A DNA stretch of 48,596 nt from Sphingosinicella soli (GCF_014199685.1 NZ_JACHNZ010000031.1:1-48596), one strand, 5' to 3'. Counted from the stretch's first letter, positions 26,319 to 35,559 are shown. A program made the numbers and translations. The notes: generated by a model from the letters alone, not told the origin.

Positions 26319-27190
26319 GCGAGCAGGCGGAACTCCTCCTCGCGCGGGCTCGACTTGCGCCAGACGAGCGCGATCTCGCGGTACGGCTTGTCGCCGTCGA
26401 TGGGCCGCGTCTCCACGTCCGTACCGTTCAGGATACCGGCTTTCAGCGCCATGTCGGGCACGAGCGTCGTGCCGAGGCGGTTATCGACCATCTGCACGAG
26501 CGTGTGCAGCGAGGTGCCCACCACCGAGGCTTCGGCCCGGTATTCCGGCCGCCCGCAGGCGGCGAGCGCATGCTCCTTGAGGCAGTGGCCATCCTCCAGC
26601 AGCAGCAGCCGGTCGGTGTCGATGTCCTGGGGGTGGATGACCTTGCCCGCGCTGTGGATGTCGTCCCTGTGCGCGGCGATGTGAAAATAGTCGCGGAACA
26701 GCGTCACGCTCGCCACGTCCCCGCAGGGAAACGGCAGCGCGAGCAGCACGCAGTCGGCCTGACCCCGGCCGAGCGCGTCGCACACCGATGCGCTCGTTTC
26801 CTCGCGAAGATAGAGCTTCAGATCGGGCCAGGCGGCGCGCAGGCGGGGCAGCGCCTTGGGGAGAAAGAACGGCGCGATCGTGGGGATCACGCCCATGCGG
26901 ATTTCGCCCGTCAGCGGACGCGCCTCGGCCTGCGCGAGCGCGGCAAGGTCTTCAGCCTCGCGCAGAACGTGGATCGCCTTGCGCGCGATCTTCTCGCCGA
27001 GCGGCGTGAACCGAACGACGCGGCGCGTGCGCTCGACAAGCGCAGCGTCGAGCAGGGTTTCAAGCTCGCGGATGCCCGAGGACAAGGTCGACTGCGTGAC
27101 GAAGCAGGCATCGGCGGCGCGGCCGAAATGCTGGTGCTCGTGAAGCGCTGCCAGATACTGGAGCTGCTTGAGAGTCGGCAGAAAGTTCAT
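26288..27190 (-). CDS. oxyR: LysR-family hydrogen-peroxide sensor OxyR
   Basis: A 300-residue LysR-type activator. The helix-turn-helix is at residues 1-62 (LKQLQYLAALHEHQHFGRAADACFV, TQSTLSSGIRELE). In the regulatory domain two Cys nine residues apart (EDGHCLKEHALAACGR) match the redox pair C199/C208 of E. coli OxyR. Peroxide would form a disulfide there and activate antioxidant genes. No katG or ahpC lies beside it. The stop is inside panE, so the two convergent genes share 31 bp. The upstream region (27191-27320) holds dyad repeats and a possible divergent transcript. Confidence 0.92.
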   Translation of the reverse strand: MNFLPTLKQLQYLAALHEHQHFGRAADACFVTQSTLSSGIRELETLLDAALVERTRRVVRFTPLGEKIARKAIHVLREAEDLAALAQAEARPLTGEIRMGVIPTIAPFFLPKALPRLRAAWPDLKLYLREETSASVCDALGRGQADCVLLALPFPCGDVASVTLFRDYFHIAAHRDDIHSAGKVIHPQDIDTDRLLLLEDGHCLKEHALAACGRPEYRAEASVVGTSLHTLVQMVDNRLGTTLVPDMALKAGILNGTDVETRPIDGDKPYREIALVWRKSSPREEEFRLLAQALVDAASA

Positions 27191-27200
27191 CGGCGTTTTC

Positions 27201-27213
27201 GATCAGTCTGATC
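27201..27213. promoter_or_regulatory. inverted repeat GATCAG-T-CTGATC upstream of oxyR
   Basis: A perfect 6+6 dyad ending 11 bases from the oxyR start, with a T-N11-A arrangement (27203-27213 region) as in LysR-type binding sites. Autoregulation of oxyR is common, so this may be an operator. It also lies upstream of the TATAAC at 27232 on the other strand. Confidence 0.4.
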
Positions 27214-27231
27214 AGAATTATCCATTGGCTC

Positions 27232-27318
27232 TATAACGCGCCGAGCGGGTACACACAAGCCATCGAAGCCCCCAGCGACCCGCCGGTCCCCCCCCCTCCC
27301 GGCGGGTCGCATTCGTTT
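27232..27318 (+). ncRNA. candidate small RNA divergent from oxyR
   Basis: TATAAC (27232-27237) could be the -10 of a plus-strand promoter. The stretch from about 27244 holds no convincing reading frame and ends in a 12-bp perfect stem, GCGACCCGCCGG/CCGGCGGGTCGC (27275-27286 and 27299-27310), followed by ATTCGTTT. This is the layout of a short RNA with an intrinsic terminator. E. coli OxyS is also divergent from oxyR, but I see no sequence likeness and the -35 is weak. The hairpin is certain; the RNA is inference. Confidence 0.35.
27275..27318 (+). terminator. 12-bp perfect GC stem with T-rich tail
   Basis: Arms at 27275-27286 and 27299-27310, loop of 12 bases, mostly C. ATTCGTTT follows on the plus strand. 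No recognised plus-strand gene lies upstream, which is why a small RNA is considered. On the other strand it could help stop transcription from the TSUP gene. Confidence 0.6.
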
Positions 27319-27328
27319 CGGGGCCTTA

Positions 27329-27470
27329 GGGCGGATCGACATTCAGAAGATGACGTGCCGAAAATGGTGGATTTTCGTGACCCGGAGCGCAGCGTACTAA
27401 AGGTACGTGAGCACCGAAAGCGCGGAAAGCCGCCATTTGCAGGCCGTCAGAGCTGAATGTCGATCCGCCC
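27329..27470. mobile_element. MITE-like inverted-repeat element, 142 bp, TA-flanked
   Basis: Arms GGGCGGATCGACATTCAG (27329-27346) and its exact complement (27453-27470) enclose about 106 bp. TA stands on both sides (27327-27328 and 27471-27472), as for IS630/Tc1-type insertions. Inside are two more hairpins: GAAAAT/ATTTTC (27360-27376) and CGTAC/GTACG (27393-27407). It encodes no protein. The right TA is part of the stop codon of the TSUP gene. I recall similar sequences scattered in sphingomonad genomes, which cannot be checked here. Confidence 0.75.
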
Positions 27471-28225
27471 TAGAAGAACGCCCGCCAGATTCCGTAGCCG
27501 CTGGTCAAAGTGAGCACGACGCCCACGATCATCAGCAGCGGACGCGGCGCGACCTTTTTCGCGAGCCATGCACCGAGCGGCGCTGCCAGCACGCCGCCGA
27601 TGAGCAGGCCGAGCATCGCCTGCGTGAAGAACGCAACGCCGAGCGTGAACAGGAATGTCGCCGAAACCGTGAGGGTGAGAAAAAACTCCGCCGTGTTGAC
27701 CGTGCCGATGGTCTTGCGCGGGGACGCCCCCTGAATGAGCAGGTTCGAGGTCACGACCGGCCCCCAGCCGCCGCCGCCCGCCGCATCGAGGAAACCCCCG
27801 GCAAGGCCCAGCGGCTCGACGATGCGCGGGTTCTTGATCTTCGGCGGGTAGCGCCAGCTGCGCCACATGAGCAGAACGCCGATGCAGGACAGATAGGCAA
27901 GCACGATCGGGCGCGCCACCTCGGCATCGATCTGCGTCAGCACATAGGCCCCGAGCACACCGCCGATCATGCCGGGAATGACGAGCCGCGCGAACAGCTT
28001 CCAGTCGATATTGCGGTGGATCGCGTGGCTGATGCCCGAAACCGCCGTGGTGAAGGTCTCGACGGTGTGAACGCCCGCCGAAGCCGCCGCAGGCGGAACC
28101 CCGAGGCTGACAAGCAGTGTGGAGGATATGACGCCGAACGCCATGCCGAGCGCACCATCGACGAGCTGGGCCGCGAAACCTACCGCAATGAAAGGCAAAA
28201 GGTCCGCAAATGCGTCCGTGGACAT
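27470..28225 (-). CDS. TSUP-family (TauE/SafE) permease
   Basis: A 251-residue inner-membrane protein with about eight hydrophobic segments (for example DLLPFIAVGFAAQLVDGALG, FLTLTVSATFLFTLGVAFF, LLIGGVLAAPLGAWLAKKV). The repeats QLVDGALGMAFGV and FLDAAGGGGWGPV are family hallmarks. Members move sulfite, sulfate, sulfoacetate or taurine. It is divergent from cysE, which hints at a sulfur role. ATG 28225 is chosen as the first start that keeps the initial membrane segment. The stop TAG is completed by the first base of the 27329-27470 element. Confidence 0.9.
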   Translation of the reverse strand: MSTDAFADLLPFIAVGFAAQLVDGALGMAFGVISSTLLVSLGVPPAAASAGVHTVETFTTAVSGISHAIHRNIDWKLFARLVIPGMIGGVLGAYVLTQIDAEVARPIVLAYLSCIGVLLMWRSWRYPPKIKNPRIVEPLGLAGGFLDAAGGGGWGPVVTSNLLIQGASPRKTIGTVNTAEFFLTLTVSATFLFTLGVAFFTQAMLGLLIGGVLAAPLGAWLAKKVAPRPLLMIVGVVLTLTSGYGIWRAFF

Positions 28226-28403
28226 GAAAGCTGCGATCCCCCTGCAGAGCGGCTGGTGCGCGGCTGATCGCATACAGCGCCCTCGTGACAAACGATTTTT
28301 TCTATCGCCCCTGCAAGCCGCCCATTGACGCGGGGCTGGTAATCGGAACGCGAAGCGCCTAGATTTCCGGGGATCAGCAAGGAACCGGGAAGTCTTCGCC
28401 GCC

Positions 28404-29102
28404 ATGTTCGACACGCTTGTCGCCTACCTCGATTCGGTGAAGGCGCGTGACCCCTCTCCGCGCTCGCGCTGGGAAATCCTGCTTTATCCGGGCATTCTGG
28501 CGCTGGGGCTGCACCGCGTTGCGCACTGGTTTTATCGCGGCGAAATGTTCTTTCTGGCGCGCTTCGTGAACCACCTCGCGCGGATGCTGACCGCCATCGA
28601 CATTCACCCGGGCGCGAAGATCGGCAAGCGGCTGTTCATCGATCACGGCTTCGTCGTGATCGGCGAAACCGCAGAGATCGGCGACGACGTGACCATGTAC
28701 CAGGGCTCGACGCTCGGCGGCACGAACCCCACGAACGGCGTCGCCGGCAAGCGCCACCCCACGATCGGCGACGGTGTCATCATCAGCCTGGGCGCCGCGA
28801 TCCTGGGGCCGATCACGGTCGGCGCGGGCGCACGCATCGGCGCGAACGCCGTCGTCACCAAGGACGTGGCGGAGGGCGCCACGATGGTGGGCATCCCGGC
28901 GCGCTCCACACTCGTCGAGGTGAAGCCGGAAACGCAGGACTTCGTGCCCTACGGCACGCCGTGCAGCGAAAAGTTCGACCCGCAGACGCAGCAGCTCGAA
29001 ATCCTGCGCTGCGAGGTGGAAACGCTGCGCAAGCGGCTCGCCGAACTCACGCCGGCCGATCTCAAATCCGCCAAATCGGGGGCGACCGCCCGCAAGGCAT
29101 GA
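28404..29102 (+). CDS. cysE: serine O-acetyltransferase (EpsC-like)
   Basis: A 232-residue left-handed beta-helix enzyme making O-acetylserine from serine and acetyl-CoA for cysteine synthesis. Visible parts are IHPGAKIGKRLFIDHGFVVIGETAEIGDDVTMYQ-type hexapeptide repeats, GGTNPTNGVAGKRHPTIGDG and ANAVVTKDVAEGATMVGIPAR. A shorter N-terminal domain and a C-terminal tail fit the EpsC type. It is divergent from TSUP across 178 bp, and its stop overlaps DUF2794 by four bases. Confidence 0.93.
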   Translation: MFDTLVAYLDSVKARDPSPRSRWEILLYPGILALGLHRVAHWFYRGEMFFLARFVNHLARMLTAIDIHPGAKIGKRLFIDHGFVVIGETAEIGDDVTMYQGSTLGGTNPTNGVAGKRHPTIGDGVIISLGAAILGPITVGAGARIGANAVVTKDVAEGATMVGIPARSTLVEVKPETQDFVPYGTPCSEKFDPQTQQLEILRCEVETLRKRLAELTPADLKSAKSGATARKA

Positions 29103-29440
29103 ACAACATCACGCCTCTCTTCGCGGGGCGCGCGCCCACCCAAGTCACTTTCGACCGTTACGAACTGAACCACATCATGAACCTGTATGGCCGCATGGTC
29201 GCTGCAGGACTGTGGCGCGATTACGCCGTGGACATGAACCGCGAAGAGGCCGTGTTCTCGGCGTTCCGCCGCGCATCGGAACGGCCCGAGGTGCGGGTGG
29301 TGAAACGCCCCGAGCTGCGCGTGCGGCAAGGGCAGTACATCCTGCTCGGCGAGGCGGGCGCGGTGCTGCGGCGCGGCCACGAACTGCCGCCCCTGCTGGC
29401 GCCGCTGGAGCGCAAGTTACTGAAACTGGTCGACGTTTAG
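29099..29440 (+). CDS. DUF2794 domain-containing protein
   Basis: A 113-residue protein of unknown function, conserved in alphaproteobacteria. Characteristic segments are VTFDRYELNHIMNLYGRMVA, WRDYAVDMNREEAVFSAFRR and RPELRVRQGQYILLGE. The ATG overlaps the cysE stop (ATGA), so the two are co-translated. A hairpin at 29451-29470 follows. No signal or membrane segment is seen. Confidence 0.9.
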   Translation: MNNITPLFAGRAPTQVTFDRYELNHIMNLYGRMVAAGLWRDYAVDMNREEAVFSAFRRASERPEVRVVKRPELRVRQGQYILLGEAGAVLRRGHELPPLLAPLERKLLKLVDV

Positions 29441-29450
29441 AGCGCCTCCT

Positions 29451-29470
29451 CCCTCCTCTTCAGGGGAGGG
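29451..29470. terminator. CCCTCCTC/GGGGAGGG hairpin between convergent genes
   Basis: An 8-bp stem with one G-T pair and loop TTCA, between the DUF2794 stop and the convergent SDR stop. It is similar to the hairpin at 8469-8489. It may serve as a two-way terminator. Confidence 0.5.
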
Positions 29471-29480
29471 GCTTATGAGG

Positions 29481-30389
29481 CTACCCCCTCAATTCACCAA
29501 GCCGCGACATGACCAGCATGGCTTGCTCAGCGCCGTTCGTCGGTACGGTCTCCCCCGTGCGGTCGGTGATTTCGCCGATCCGCGCCGCCACGGTTTCGAC
29601 GGTGCGATCGCCCTCCGGCACCATGATGCCGGGCGTCAGCGTGATGTGCGCGGCGTGGAAGCCCCCTGCACCCGCGCCGAGGATCGCACTCGTCGGCGCG
29701 GCGTCGCTGACGAGATAGAGCGCCGCGGGCACGACATTCTTCGGCGCGAGCGCGCGCAGCACCTCTTCGGGCATGACATCCTCGGTCATGCGCGTCCCTG
29801 CGGCCGGGAAGATCGAATTGACGTGAATGTTCGACTTCGCGCCTTCGATGGCGAGCGTCTTCATCAGGCCGACGAGGCCGAGCTTTGCCGCGCCGTAGTT
29901 CGCCTGGCCGAAGTTGCCGTAAAGCCCGGTCGAGGACGCGGTCATCAGGATGCGGCCGTAGCCAGCATCGCGCATCGTGTCCCACACCGCCTTGGTGCAG
30001 TTCACCGAGCCCATCAGGTGCACGTCGAGCACGAAGCGGAAATCGTCGAGCGTCATCTTCGCGAAGCTCTTGTCGCGCAGCACCCCCGCATTGTTGATGA
30101 GGATATCGACGCGGCCCCAGCGCGCGCGCGTATCGGCGACCATGGCCTCGACGGCGGGGAAATCGGTGACGCTCGCGGGGTTTGCGACAGCAATGCCGCC
30201 CCTGCCCTCGATCTCCGCGACCACGACGTCCGCCGCGCTCGCCGAACCGCCGCTGCCGTCGCGCGCGCCGCCGAAATCGTTGACGACGACCTTCGCGCCG
30301 CGCGCCGCGAGTTCCAGCGCGTATTCACGGCCAAGACCGCCGCCTGCACCCGTGACGATGGCGACGCGGCCGTTGAAATCGATGGTCAT
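29481..30389 (-). CDS. SDR family oxidoreductase (hydroxyacyl-CoA-dehydrogenase-like)
   Basis: A 302-residue SDR of the large type related to the dehydrogenase part of multifunctional enzyme type 2. The cofactor motif is TGAGGGLGREYA, with VVVNDFGGARDG following. Other motifs are ILINNAGVLRDKSF, catalytic Ser in TASSTGLYG and Tyr/Lys in NYGAAKLG. The C-terminal 70 residues exceed a classical SDR. The likely substrate is a 3-hydroxyacyl-CoA or steroid, by family only. ATG 30389 has GGGGGA eight bases upstream. Confidence 0.92.
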   Translation of the reverse strand: MTIDFNGRVAIVTGAGGGLGREYALELAARGAKVVVNDFGGARDGSGGSASAADVVVAEIEGRGGIAVANPASVTDFPAVEAMVADTRARWGRVDILINNAGVLRDKSFAKMTLDDFRFVLDVHLMGSVNCTKAVWDTMRDAGYGRILMTASSTGLYGNFGQANYGAAKLGLVGLMKTLAIEGAKSNIHVNSIFPAAGTRMTEDVMPEEVLRALAPKNVVPAALYLVSDAAPTSAILGAGAGGFHAAHITLTPGIMVPEGDRTVETVAARIGEITDRTGETVPTNGAEQAMLVMSRLGELRG

Positions 30390-30457
30390 TGGCAAATTCC
30401 CCCGAACACAAAATCGGAGGATTGCCTAGCGAAGCGCCATGCCCGCGAAAACCCGTC

Positions 30458-31165
30458 TTATGCGACAGCTTCCCGGCGGCCGTCGGTATCGAGCGAATAG
30501 CCCGCCGAGCGCACGGTGCGGATCACATCGGGCAGACCATCGAGGTTGATGGCCTTCCGAAGCCGGCGAATGTGGACGTCCACGGTGCGCTGCTCGACAT
30601 AGACATCGCGGCCCCAGACCGAATCCAGCAGCTGCTCGCGCGAGAAAACGCGGCCCGGATGCTCAAGGAAGTGCCGCAGCAGGCGAAACTCCGTGGGCCC
30701 GAGCGCGACGGACTGGCCGTCGCGCGTGACCTTGTGCGCGGTCGTATCCATGAAGATGCCCGCGTATTCGAGATTGCCGCCCGCGAGCGCCGGGCGCAGG
30801 CGGCGCAGCACGGCGCGGATGCGCGCGACGAGTTCGCGCGGGGAGAACGGCTTGGTGATGTAGTCGTCGGCGCCGATTTCGAGCCCGCGAATACGGTCCG
30901 CCTCTTCGGTGCGCGCGGTCAGCATGATGATCGGCAGGTTCGCGGTCGCGGGTTCGCGGCGCATGCGGCGGCACACTTCGATGCCGGAGAGGTTGACGAT
31001 CATCCAGTCGAGAAGAACGAGGTCCGGCTTCTCCTCGTCCGCGAGCACCAGCGCTTCCTCGCCGTCTTCGGTGCTGACGACGACAAAGTCTTCCTGTTCC
31101 AGATTGTAACGGATCAGCTCGACGAGGTTCGCATCGTCCTCGACCACCAGAATCTTGGGCTTCAT
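30458..31165 (-). CDS. phoB: phosphate-regulon response regulator PhoB
   Basis: A 235-residue OmpR/PhoB-type regulator. Receiver residues 1-120 contain the phosphorylated Asp53 (LLDWM) and the switch region MLTARTEEADRIRGLEIGADDYITKPFSP. The winged-helix DNA-binding domain follows (LGPTEFRLLRHFLEHPGRVF, YVEQRTVDVHIRRLRKAI). It is the last gene of the phoR-pstCAB-phoU-phoB operon, four bases after phoU. PhoR at the other end of the operon is its kinase. Confidence 0.97.
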   Translation of the reverse strand: MKPKILVVEDDANLVELIRYNLEQEDFVVVSTEDGEEALVLADEEKPDLVLLDWMIVNLSGIEVCRRMRREPATANLPIIMLTARTEEADRIRGLEIGADDYITKPFSPRELVARIRAVLRRLRPALAGGNLEYAGIFMDTTAHKVTRDGQSVALGPTEFRLLRHFLEHPGRVFSREQLLDSVWGRDVYVEQRTVDVHIRRLRKAINLDGLPDVIRTVRSAGYSLDTDGRREAVA

Positions 31166-31169
31166 GTCG

Positions 31170-31907
31170 CTATCGCTCCTGTTCGCCTTCGACGTCTTCG
31201 CTGACCGTATAAACGGTTTCGTCGGCCTTTTGCCGTTCGGTCAAATGCTCGCCCGTGACGGTGTAATAAACCACCTCGGCGATGTTGGTGGCGTGATCGC
31301 CGATCCGCTCCAGGTTCTTGGCGATGAACAGCATGTGCGTGGAAGGCGTGATGTGATGGGGGTTTTCCATCATGAAGGTCAGCAGCGCCCGGAACAGGCT
31401 GTTGTAATATTCATCGACCGAATTGTCGCGTTTCCACACATCGCGCGCAAGTTCGGGGTCGCGGCGCGCATAGGCATCGAGCGCATCGTCCACCATCTGC
31501 GAAACAATACGCGCCATTTCCGGCACGATCACCATCGGACGGATCGGCGAATCCTGCGCGATCGAGTTCACGCGCTTGGCGTTGTTCTTGGCATAGTCGC
31601 CGATACGCTCGATGACCGCGGAGATCTTGAGCGCGGCGATCACCTCGCGAAGATCGTCCGCAAGCGGGGCGCGGCGTGCGATCGTGGCGATGGCGAGCTG
31701 CTCGACCTCCGCCTCCAGCTTGTCGATGCGCGGGTCGGACTGGACAACCTCCTGCGCGGCGTCCGCATCGCGCGCCACGATGGCGGCGACCGAACGATCG
31801 ACCTGATCCTTGGCAAGCCCGCCCATCTCGCCGATGAGCAGGCGCAGCTGCCGGAGATCGTCGTCGAAGGACTTGACCGTGTGCGCGGTGGGCGTTGTCG
31901 TGTTCAT
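31170..31907 (-). CDS. phoU: phosphate-signalling complex protein PhoU
   Basis: A 245-residue cytoplasmic protein that passes the phosphate status of the Pst transporter to PhoR. Two PhoU repeats are visible through their metal-binding motifs, ERIGDYAKNNAKRV and ERIGDHATNIAEVV. ATG 31907 is preceded by AGGA at a suitable distance; longer upstream codons have no support. It lies between pstB and phoB. Confidence 0.96.
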   Translation of the reverse strand: MNTTTPTAHTVKSFDDDLRQLRLLIGEMGGLAKDQVDRSVAAIVARDADAAQEVVQSDPRIDKLEAEVEQLAIATIARRAPLADDLREVIAALKISAVIERIGDYAKNNAKRVNSIAQDSPIRPMVIVPEMARIVSQMVDDALDAYARRDPELARDVWKRDNSVDEYYNSLFRALLTFMMENPHHITPSTHMLFIAKNLERIGDHATNIAEVVYYTVTGEHLTERQKADETVYTVSEDVEGEQER

Positions 31908-31923
31908 TGGGCGTTCCTGCCTC

Positions 31924-32721
31924 CTAGCCGAAGCGGCCGGTGATATAGTCCTTGGTACGCTGCTCGCGCGGATTGGTGAAGATTTCCGCCGTATCGCCGT
32001 ATTCGACGAGCGTGCCGAGATGGAAAAAAGCCGTGCGCTGGCTGACACGCGCCGCCTGCTGCATGTTGTGCGTAACGATGACGATGGCGTAGCGGCCGCG
32101 CAGATCGTCGATCAGCTCCTCGATCTTCGCCGTGGCGATGGGATCGAGCGCCGAGCACGGCTCGTCCATCAGGATCACCTCGGGATCGACCGCAATGGCC
32201 CGCGCGATGCACAGGCGCTGCTGCTGACCGCCTGAAAGCGCCGTGCCGCTGTCCTGCAGACGGTCCTTCACCTCGTTCCAGAGGCCGGCGCGCACCAGGC
32301 TCTGTTCGACGATCGTATCGAGTTCCGCCTTGGTGGACGAAAGGCCGTGGATGCGCGGACCGTAGGCCACGTTCTCGAAGATCGATTTGGGAAACGGGTT
32401 GGGCTTCTGGAACACCATGCCGACGCGCGCGCGAAGCTGCACGACATCCATGTCGGGGGCGTAGATATTGTGCCCCTCCAGCTCGATATTGCCTTCCATG
32501 CGGGCGGTTTCGATGGTGTCGTTCATGCGGTTGAGGCAGCGCAGAAAGGTCGATTTTCCGCAGCCCGACGGGCCGATGAACGCCGTGACGAGATCGGAGT
32601 GCACATCGATCGACACGCCGTTCAGCGCCTGTTTCTCGCCGTAGAAAACCTTGACGTCGCGCGCCGTCATCTTGGGGGCTGACATCGTCGCCTCCGCATT
32701 CGCGGTCATGGTCGCCATCAT
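31924..32721 (-). CDS. pstB: phosphate ABC transporter ATP-binding protein
   Basis: A 265-residue ATPase energising phosphate uptake. Walker A is [20 protein letters not shown]-loop is [10 protein letters not shown], signature is [15 protein letters not shown] and Walker B is [13 protein letters not shown], followed by the switch His in [12 protein letters not shown]. The start is ATG 32721 or GTG 32730, which overlaps the pstA stop; both have weak ribosome sites. It sits between pstA and phoU. Confidence 0.97.
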   Translation of the reverse strand: MMATMTANAEATMSAPKMTARDVKVFYGEKQALNGVSIDVHSDLVTAFIGPSGCGKSTFLRCLNRMNDTIETARMEGNIELEGHNIYAPDMDVVQLRARVGMVFQKPNPFPKSIFENVAYGPRIHGLSSTKAELDTIVEQSLVRAGLWNEVKDRLQDSGTALSGGQQQRLCIARAIAVDPEVILMDEPCSALDPIATAKIEELIDDLRGRYAIVIVTHNMQQAARVSQRTAFFHLGTLVEYGDTAEIFTNPREQRTKDYITGRFG

Positions 32722-32726
32722 ATCGT

Positions 32727-34025
32727 TCACCAGCGTTTCTCGAACTTGTTGCGGAGGTATATCGCGAGACCGTTCATCAGCATGAGGAAAACCAGCAGCA
32801 CCATGATGGCGGCCGACGTTTTCTCGACGAAGCCGCGCGCGACCTCGTCTGACCACAGGAAGATCTGCACCGGAAGGACGGTCGCCGGCGTCGTCAGCCC
32901 GCCGGGCACATCGGTGACGAAGGCGCGCATGCCGATCATCAGCAGCGGCGCCGTCTCGCCGAGCGCGCGCGCCATGCCGATGATCGTGCCAGTAAGGATG
33001 CCGGGGAGCGCAAGCGGCAGAACATGGTGGAAAACCACCTGGATCTGCGACGCGCCGACGCCCAGCGCAGCGTCGCGGATGGACGGCGGCACCGACTTCA
33101 TCGCGATCCGGCCGGCGATCACGATCACCGGCAGCGTCATCAGCGCGAGCGTCAGTCCGCCCACGATCGGCGCCGAGCGCGGCATGCCGAAGAAATTGAG
33201 GAATACGGCGAGACCGAGCAGGCCGAAAATGATCGAGGGCACCGCCGCGAGGTTGTTGATGCTCACCTCGATGAGGTCGGTGAAGCGGTTCTTCGGCGCA
33301 TATTCTTCAAGATAGATCGCCGTCATCACGCCGATCGGGAAACAGAGCAGCAGCGTGACGGCAAGCGTGAGCAGCGACCCCTTCGCGGCGCCCCAGATGC
33401 CCGCAAGCTCGGGGCTCGTCGAATCCGCCATGCTGAGGAAGGTCGTATTGAGCGTGGTTCGAACCGCGTCCTCGGCCTTCAGCCTGTCGAACGCCGCGAT
33501 CTCCGCATCCGACACCGGGCGGTTCGCCTCGGGCACGTCGCGTTCGACAAGCCCCTTGCCGAGAAGATCGAAATCGCCCGACGTCGGCACCCACACATCG
33601 ACGCGGCTGCCGATCAGATCAGGGTTTTCGCGCACGGCCTCGCGCAGCGCGAGCCATGCGCCGTCGCTTACGATATCCTTCGCGGCAACGCCGAGACTCT
33701 GCGCCCGCGCTGTCGCGGCCGCCATCATCACGCCCTGGAAATTCGCCGTGTTGAGCGCGTTTTCGCCGCCTGCGCCTTCGATCGCACTGCGGTCTATGCC
33801 GAGTTCGAAGGCATCATACTCGACGGACAGCTTCACCTCGGTCCGCAGAAAGCCCGTGTAACCGTCTGAAAAGATCGTCCCGAGCAGGAAAAACAGAAAC
33901 GACCCCGCCAGCGCGAGCGCCGCAAGCCCCAAGAAGCGGAAACGGCGTTCCTTCGCATAGCGGCGGCGCACGCGCGCCTGCATCACGGGGGACGCCCAAT
34001 CCGTCTGTATGCGCGCGCTACTCAT
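32727..34025 (-). CDS. pstA: phosphate ABC transporter permease PstA
   Basis: A 432-residue inner-membrane permease, longer than the E. coli protein by an N-terminal DUF3333-type extension. One membrane segment near residues 30-55 ([21 protein letters not shown]) is followed by a periplasmic part of about 150 residues. The permease domain begins near 215 and includes [13 protein letters not shown], the coupling loop to PstB ([19 protein letters not shown]). Its start lies eight bases inside pstC. Confidence 0.95.
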   Translation of the reverse strand: MSSARIQTDWASPVMQARVRRRYAKERRFRFLGLAALALAGSFLFFLLGTIFSDGYTGFLRTEVKLSVEYDAFELGIDRSAIEGAGGENALNTANFQGVMMAAATARAQSLGVAAKDIVSDGAWLALREAVRENPDLIGSRVDVWVPTSGDFDLLGKGLVERDVPEANRPVSDAEIAAFDRLKAEDAVRTTLNTTFLSMADSTSPELAGIWGAAKGSLLTLAVTLLLCFPIGVMTAIYLEEYAPKNRFTDLIEVSINNLAAVPSIIFGLLGLAVFLNFFGMPRSAPIVGGLTLALMTLPVIVIAGRIAMKSVPPSIRDAALGVGASQIQVVFHHVLPLALPGILTGTIIGMARALGETAPLLMIGMRAFVTDVPGGLTTPATVLPVQIFLWSDEVARGFVEKTSAAIMVLLVFLMLMNGLAIYLRNKFEKRW

Positions 34026-35427
34026 ACGCCTCCCGGTAGCGCTTCACGACCGAGAGCGCATAGATGTTGAGGCACAGCGTCACCGCGAACAGCACAAGAC
34101 CGAGCGCGAAGGCCGACAGCGTCTTGGCGGAATCGAACTCCTGGTCGCCGGTGAGCAGCTGCACGATCTGCGCGGTGACGGTCGTGACCGACTGGAACGG
34201 GTTCGCTGTCAGGTTGGCGGCGAGGCCTGCGGCCATCACCACGATCATCGTCTCGCCGATCGCGCGGCTGACCGCGAGAAGCACACCGCCGACGATGCCG
34301 GGGAGCGCTGCGGGGATGAGCACGCGCTTGATCGTTTCGGATGTCGTCGCGCCCATCGCAAGGCTGCCGTCGCGCATTGCCGCTGGAACGGCGGTGATCG
34401 AATCGTCGGCCATCGAGGAGACGAACGGGATGATCATGATGCCCATGACGACACCCGCCGCGAGCGCGCTTTCGGAACTGGCGTTCGAGATGCCGATGGA
34501 CAGCGCGAAGTCCCGCACGGCGGGCGCGACCGTGAGCGCCGCGAAGTAGCCGTAAACAACGGTGGGCACGCCCGCGAGCACCTCCAGCATCGGCTTCATG
34601 ATCCTGCGCGAGCGCGGCTTGGCATACTGCGTAAGGTAGATCGCCGACATGAGCCCGAGCGGGATCGCCACGATCATCGCGATGATCGCGCCGATGAAGA
34701 TCGTGCCCCAGAACAGCGGCACTGCGCCGAACGCCCCCGTCGAGCCGACCTGATCCGCGCGGATCGCGGTCTGCGGGCTCCAGTTGGTGCCGAACAGAAA
34801 CTCGAAGGGCGACACGCGCCGGAAGAACTCGATGCTTTCGTAGATGAGCGACAGCACGATCCCGAAGGTCGTGAGGATCGACACCAGCGAAGAAAGGACC
34901 AGCACCACCATCACGAACCGCTCGACACGGGGCCGGGCGCGGAAGTGCGGACGCACGCGCAGCCACGCAAACCCGCCGCCCGAAGCCGCCAGCAACGCCG
35001 CAAGCCCGGCGATCACCAGCGACCACTGCGTCTTGATCGAGCGGTAGACCGGCACGGCCGCATCGGCGGACGGATTGAACGCGCCGGCAAGCTGGCCCGA
35101 AACGACGCCGCGCACCTCGGCAAGGAAGGCCTGCCGGTCGAGCGCGGTCTGCGGGCGGCTTTCGGCGGGAAGCGAGGCGATCGTGCGATCCGCGACGATC
35201 CCTTCGCCGACCAGCGACCAGCCCAGCACGAGGATGAGCGCGGGCACGAGCGCCCAGAGCGCGACGTACCAGCCGTGGTAGGCCGGGCGCGAATGGATCG
35301 ATGAGATCCGGTCCGCCGCACTCGCGAACACTCTGCGGCCCGCAAACGCAGCGGCCCGGGCGCGGGCGACAAGAAACGCCGCGACGGCCAGACCGAGCAG
35401 GGCGAAGATCAGAGCAGCTGCTGACAT
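34018..35427 (-). CDS. pstC: phosphate ABC transporter permease PstC
   Basis: A 469-residue inner-membrane permease with an N-terminal extension. Membrane segments at the start and near residue 140 border a periplasmic insert. The permease domain shows GVPTVVYGYFA, SLAMGATTSETIKRVLIPAAL and SRAIGETMIVVMAAG. It is the first of the Pst transporter genes, 136 bp after phoR. No pstS (phosphate-binding protein) lies in this window, though it normally precedes pstC in many bacteria. Confidence 0.95.
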   Translation of the reverse strand: MSAAALIFALLGLAVAAFLVARARAAAFAGRRVFASAADRISSIHSRPAYHGWYVALWALVPALILVLGWSLVGEGIVADRTIASLPAESRPQTALDRQAFLAEVRGVVSGQLAGAFNPSADAAVPVYRSIKTQWSLVIAGLAALLAASGGGFAWLRVRPHFRARPRVERFVMVVLVLSSLVSILTTFGIVLSLIYESIEFFRRVSPFEFLFGTNWSPQTAIRADQVGSTGAFGAVPLFWGTIFIGAIIAMIVAIPLGLMSAIYLTQYAKPRSRRIMKPMLEVLAGVPTVVYGYFAALTVAPAVRDFALSIGISNASSESALAAGVVMGIMIIPFVSSMADDSITAVPAAMRDGSLAMGATTSETIKRVLIPAALPGIVGGVLLAVSRAIGETMIVVMAAGLAANLTANPFQSVTTVTAQIVQLLTGDQEFDSAKTLSAFALGLVLFAVTLCLNIYALSVVKRYREAYE

Positions 35428-35559
35428 GATCGAACGGTGCGCATTACCGACGTTTCGGCACGCGCACCTTCATCCTTTCCCGTTGATACGCTCACTGCCG
35501 CAACCTTGCGGCGGATTGATTCGCCCGGCTCCACGTTCCGCGCGCTTGTGTGGTGTCAT

